In this document: positions 5,774-6,189 of the stretch, in pieces
Position numbering within the stretch: position 1 is the stretch's first letter
Layout of the letters: every line of letters begins with the position of its first letter
The notes under the pieces: generated by a model
The model's input: only the letters and a program-made list of their open reading frames with translations
Databases searched by the model: none
Told to the model about the DNA's origin: nothing
Assembly (NCBI GenBank): GCA_002707085.1
Contig: PALY01000096.1
Coordinates: 26,146-32,334 of the forward strand
Length of the DNA stretch: 6,189 nt
Origin: Deltaproteobacteria bacterium
GTDB lineage: Bacteria; Myxococcota_A; UBA796
Direction of reading: 5' to 3'
Made by a program: the position numbers and the translations under genes

Positions 5774-5850
5774 CTGCACAGCCTTTGACTCCTCATTGGA
5801 TACCTGGGTTGTAGCCGCATCTTTACGATGTTCTTAGGACAAGTAGAGAA

Positions 5851-5857
5851 AGGGAGG
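5851..5857 (+). promoter_or_regulatory. Strong Shine-Dalgarno for the lipoprotein gene
   Basis: AGGGAGG, preceded by further purines, ends five bases before the ATG at 5863. It supports that start over the internal ATGs at codons 6 and 7. The 89-base gap before this gene shows no convincing -10 box or terminator. Confidence 0.7.
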
Positions 5858-5862
5858 CCGCC

Positions 5863-6189
5863 ATGCGGTATGCAGCAATGATGTTGGCGATATTGGTTGG
5901 GGTGGGATGTACCGCGGATGACAAAGAGTCTGGTGGAGATTCTGCGGCAACAGAAAATCTCAGTGTCGATACTGGGTCGGACGAAGTCTCAGACGATGAA
6001 GACGCCATGCCTCCAAACCCAGGCCCCTTTACGCTTGGTCTGACCCACGATGGCATTACGGAGACGTTGAATTTCGATCTTCCCACTTGCCAGCATTTTC
6101 GGGGTTCTTCCAACTTCCGTGCTTTTTGGCGGGATGAGGCGAGAACGCACACCTATGTATTGACCATGCAGGTAATGAGTACATTTGAT
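5863..6189 (+). CDS. Putative lipoprotein with acidic linker, 3' end beyond the window
   Basis: The frame is open for 109 codons to the window edge. The N-terminus is a short lipoprotein signal: MRY, a hydrophobic core (AAMMLAILVGV) and a lipobox-like VGVGC with Cys at 16. Gly at -3 is less common than Leu but allowed. The mature part would start CTADDKESGG, and residues 17-50 are rich in Asp, Glu, Ser and Gly, a flexible tether common in surface lipoproteins. A more ordered region begins near PPNPGPFTLGL (51-61) and includes a Cys in DLPTCQHF (73-80) and alternating hydrophobic stretches such as TYVLTMQV, suggesting a beta-rich domain. With its C-terminal part missing, no family can be named. 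Asp at +2, which in E. coli favours inner-membrane retention, is absent (Thr at +2), but sorting rules may differ in this organism. Confidence 0.75.
   Translation, partial: MRYAAMMLAILVGVGCTADDKESGGDSAATENLSVDTGSDEVSDDEDAMPPNPGPFTLGLTHDGITETLNFDLPTCQHFRGSSNFRAFWRDEARTHTYVLTMQVMSTFD

Noticed and set aside
5764..5786. Possible terminator hairpin GGCTG...CAGCC followed by TTT at the end of the membrane-hairpin gene
   Set aside because: The stem is only five base pairs with a ten-base loop, it overlaps the stop codon, and the T run is three long, so it is too weak to call.
5785..5790. TTGACT as a -35 box for the lipoprotein gene
   Set aside because: It matches five of six -35 bases, but no acceptable -10 hexamer lies 15-19 bases downstream, so no promoter is annotated.
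1..6189. Mobile elements, CRISPR arrays, tRNA or rRNA genes, defence systems
   Set aside because: I saw no direct-repeat/spacer pattern, transposase or nuclease motifs, terminal inverted repeats or tRNA-like cloverleaf. All long frames are explained by the seven genes listed.

Overview
The window is a compact stretch of bacterial chromosome with no mobile elements, RNA genes or CRISPR arrays that I can see. Gaps between genes are at most about 120 bases. The organism is most likely a moderately GC-rich, Gram-negative bacterium, perhaps of the Myxococcota or a related deltaproteobacterial lineage. I base this on the style of the sigma factor (region 4 reading GVSVGNFDV), a sigma-linked membrane protein with TPRs and a long Ala/Pro/Ser linker, and a lipoprotein with an Asp/Ser/Gly-rich tether. 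This assignment is inference, not a database result.

Left part, minus strand (3747 down to 1): a four-gene operon. In transcription order it encodes an ECF-like sigma factor (TTG start, strong Shine-Dalgarno), a single-pass membrane protein with a duplicated 60-residue N-terminal module and C-terminal TPRs, a PlsC-type acyltransferase, and an NAD(P)-binding extended SDR protein that runs off the window near its natural C-terminus. Junctions 1/2 and 3/4 are ATGA stop/start overlaps, and junction 2/3 is a 12-base gap. The second gene sits where an anti-sigma factor is normally found, so the first two genes probably form a signal-responsive transcription switch. The last two resemble an epimerase-like/acyltransferase pair and point to envelope lipid metabolism as something co-expressed with that switch.

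Middle (3748-3866): a 119-base divergent intergenic region holding a perfect 17-base palindrome directly abutted by a second, 13-base palindrome. It is the best candidate control site in the window and could regulate both directions.

Right part, plus strand: a GlcD/D-lactate dehydrogenase-type FAD oxidoreductase (3867-5276); a small membrane-hairpin protein with flanking helices, preceded by a near-consensus housekeeping promoter (5342-5773); and the start of an acidic-linker lipoprotein (5863 to the window end).

The most notable item is the sigma/membrane-regulator pair with the exact 60-residue duplication, coupled to a lipid acyltransferase and an SDR that appears to lack its catalytic Tyr/Lys.
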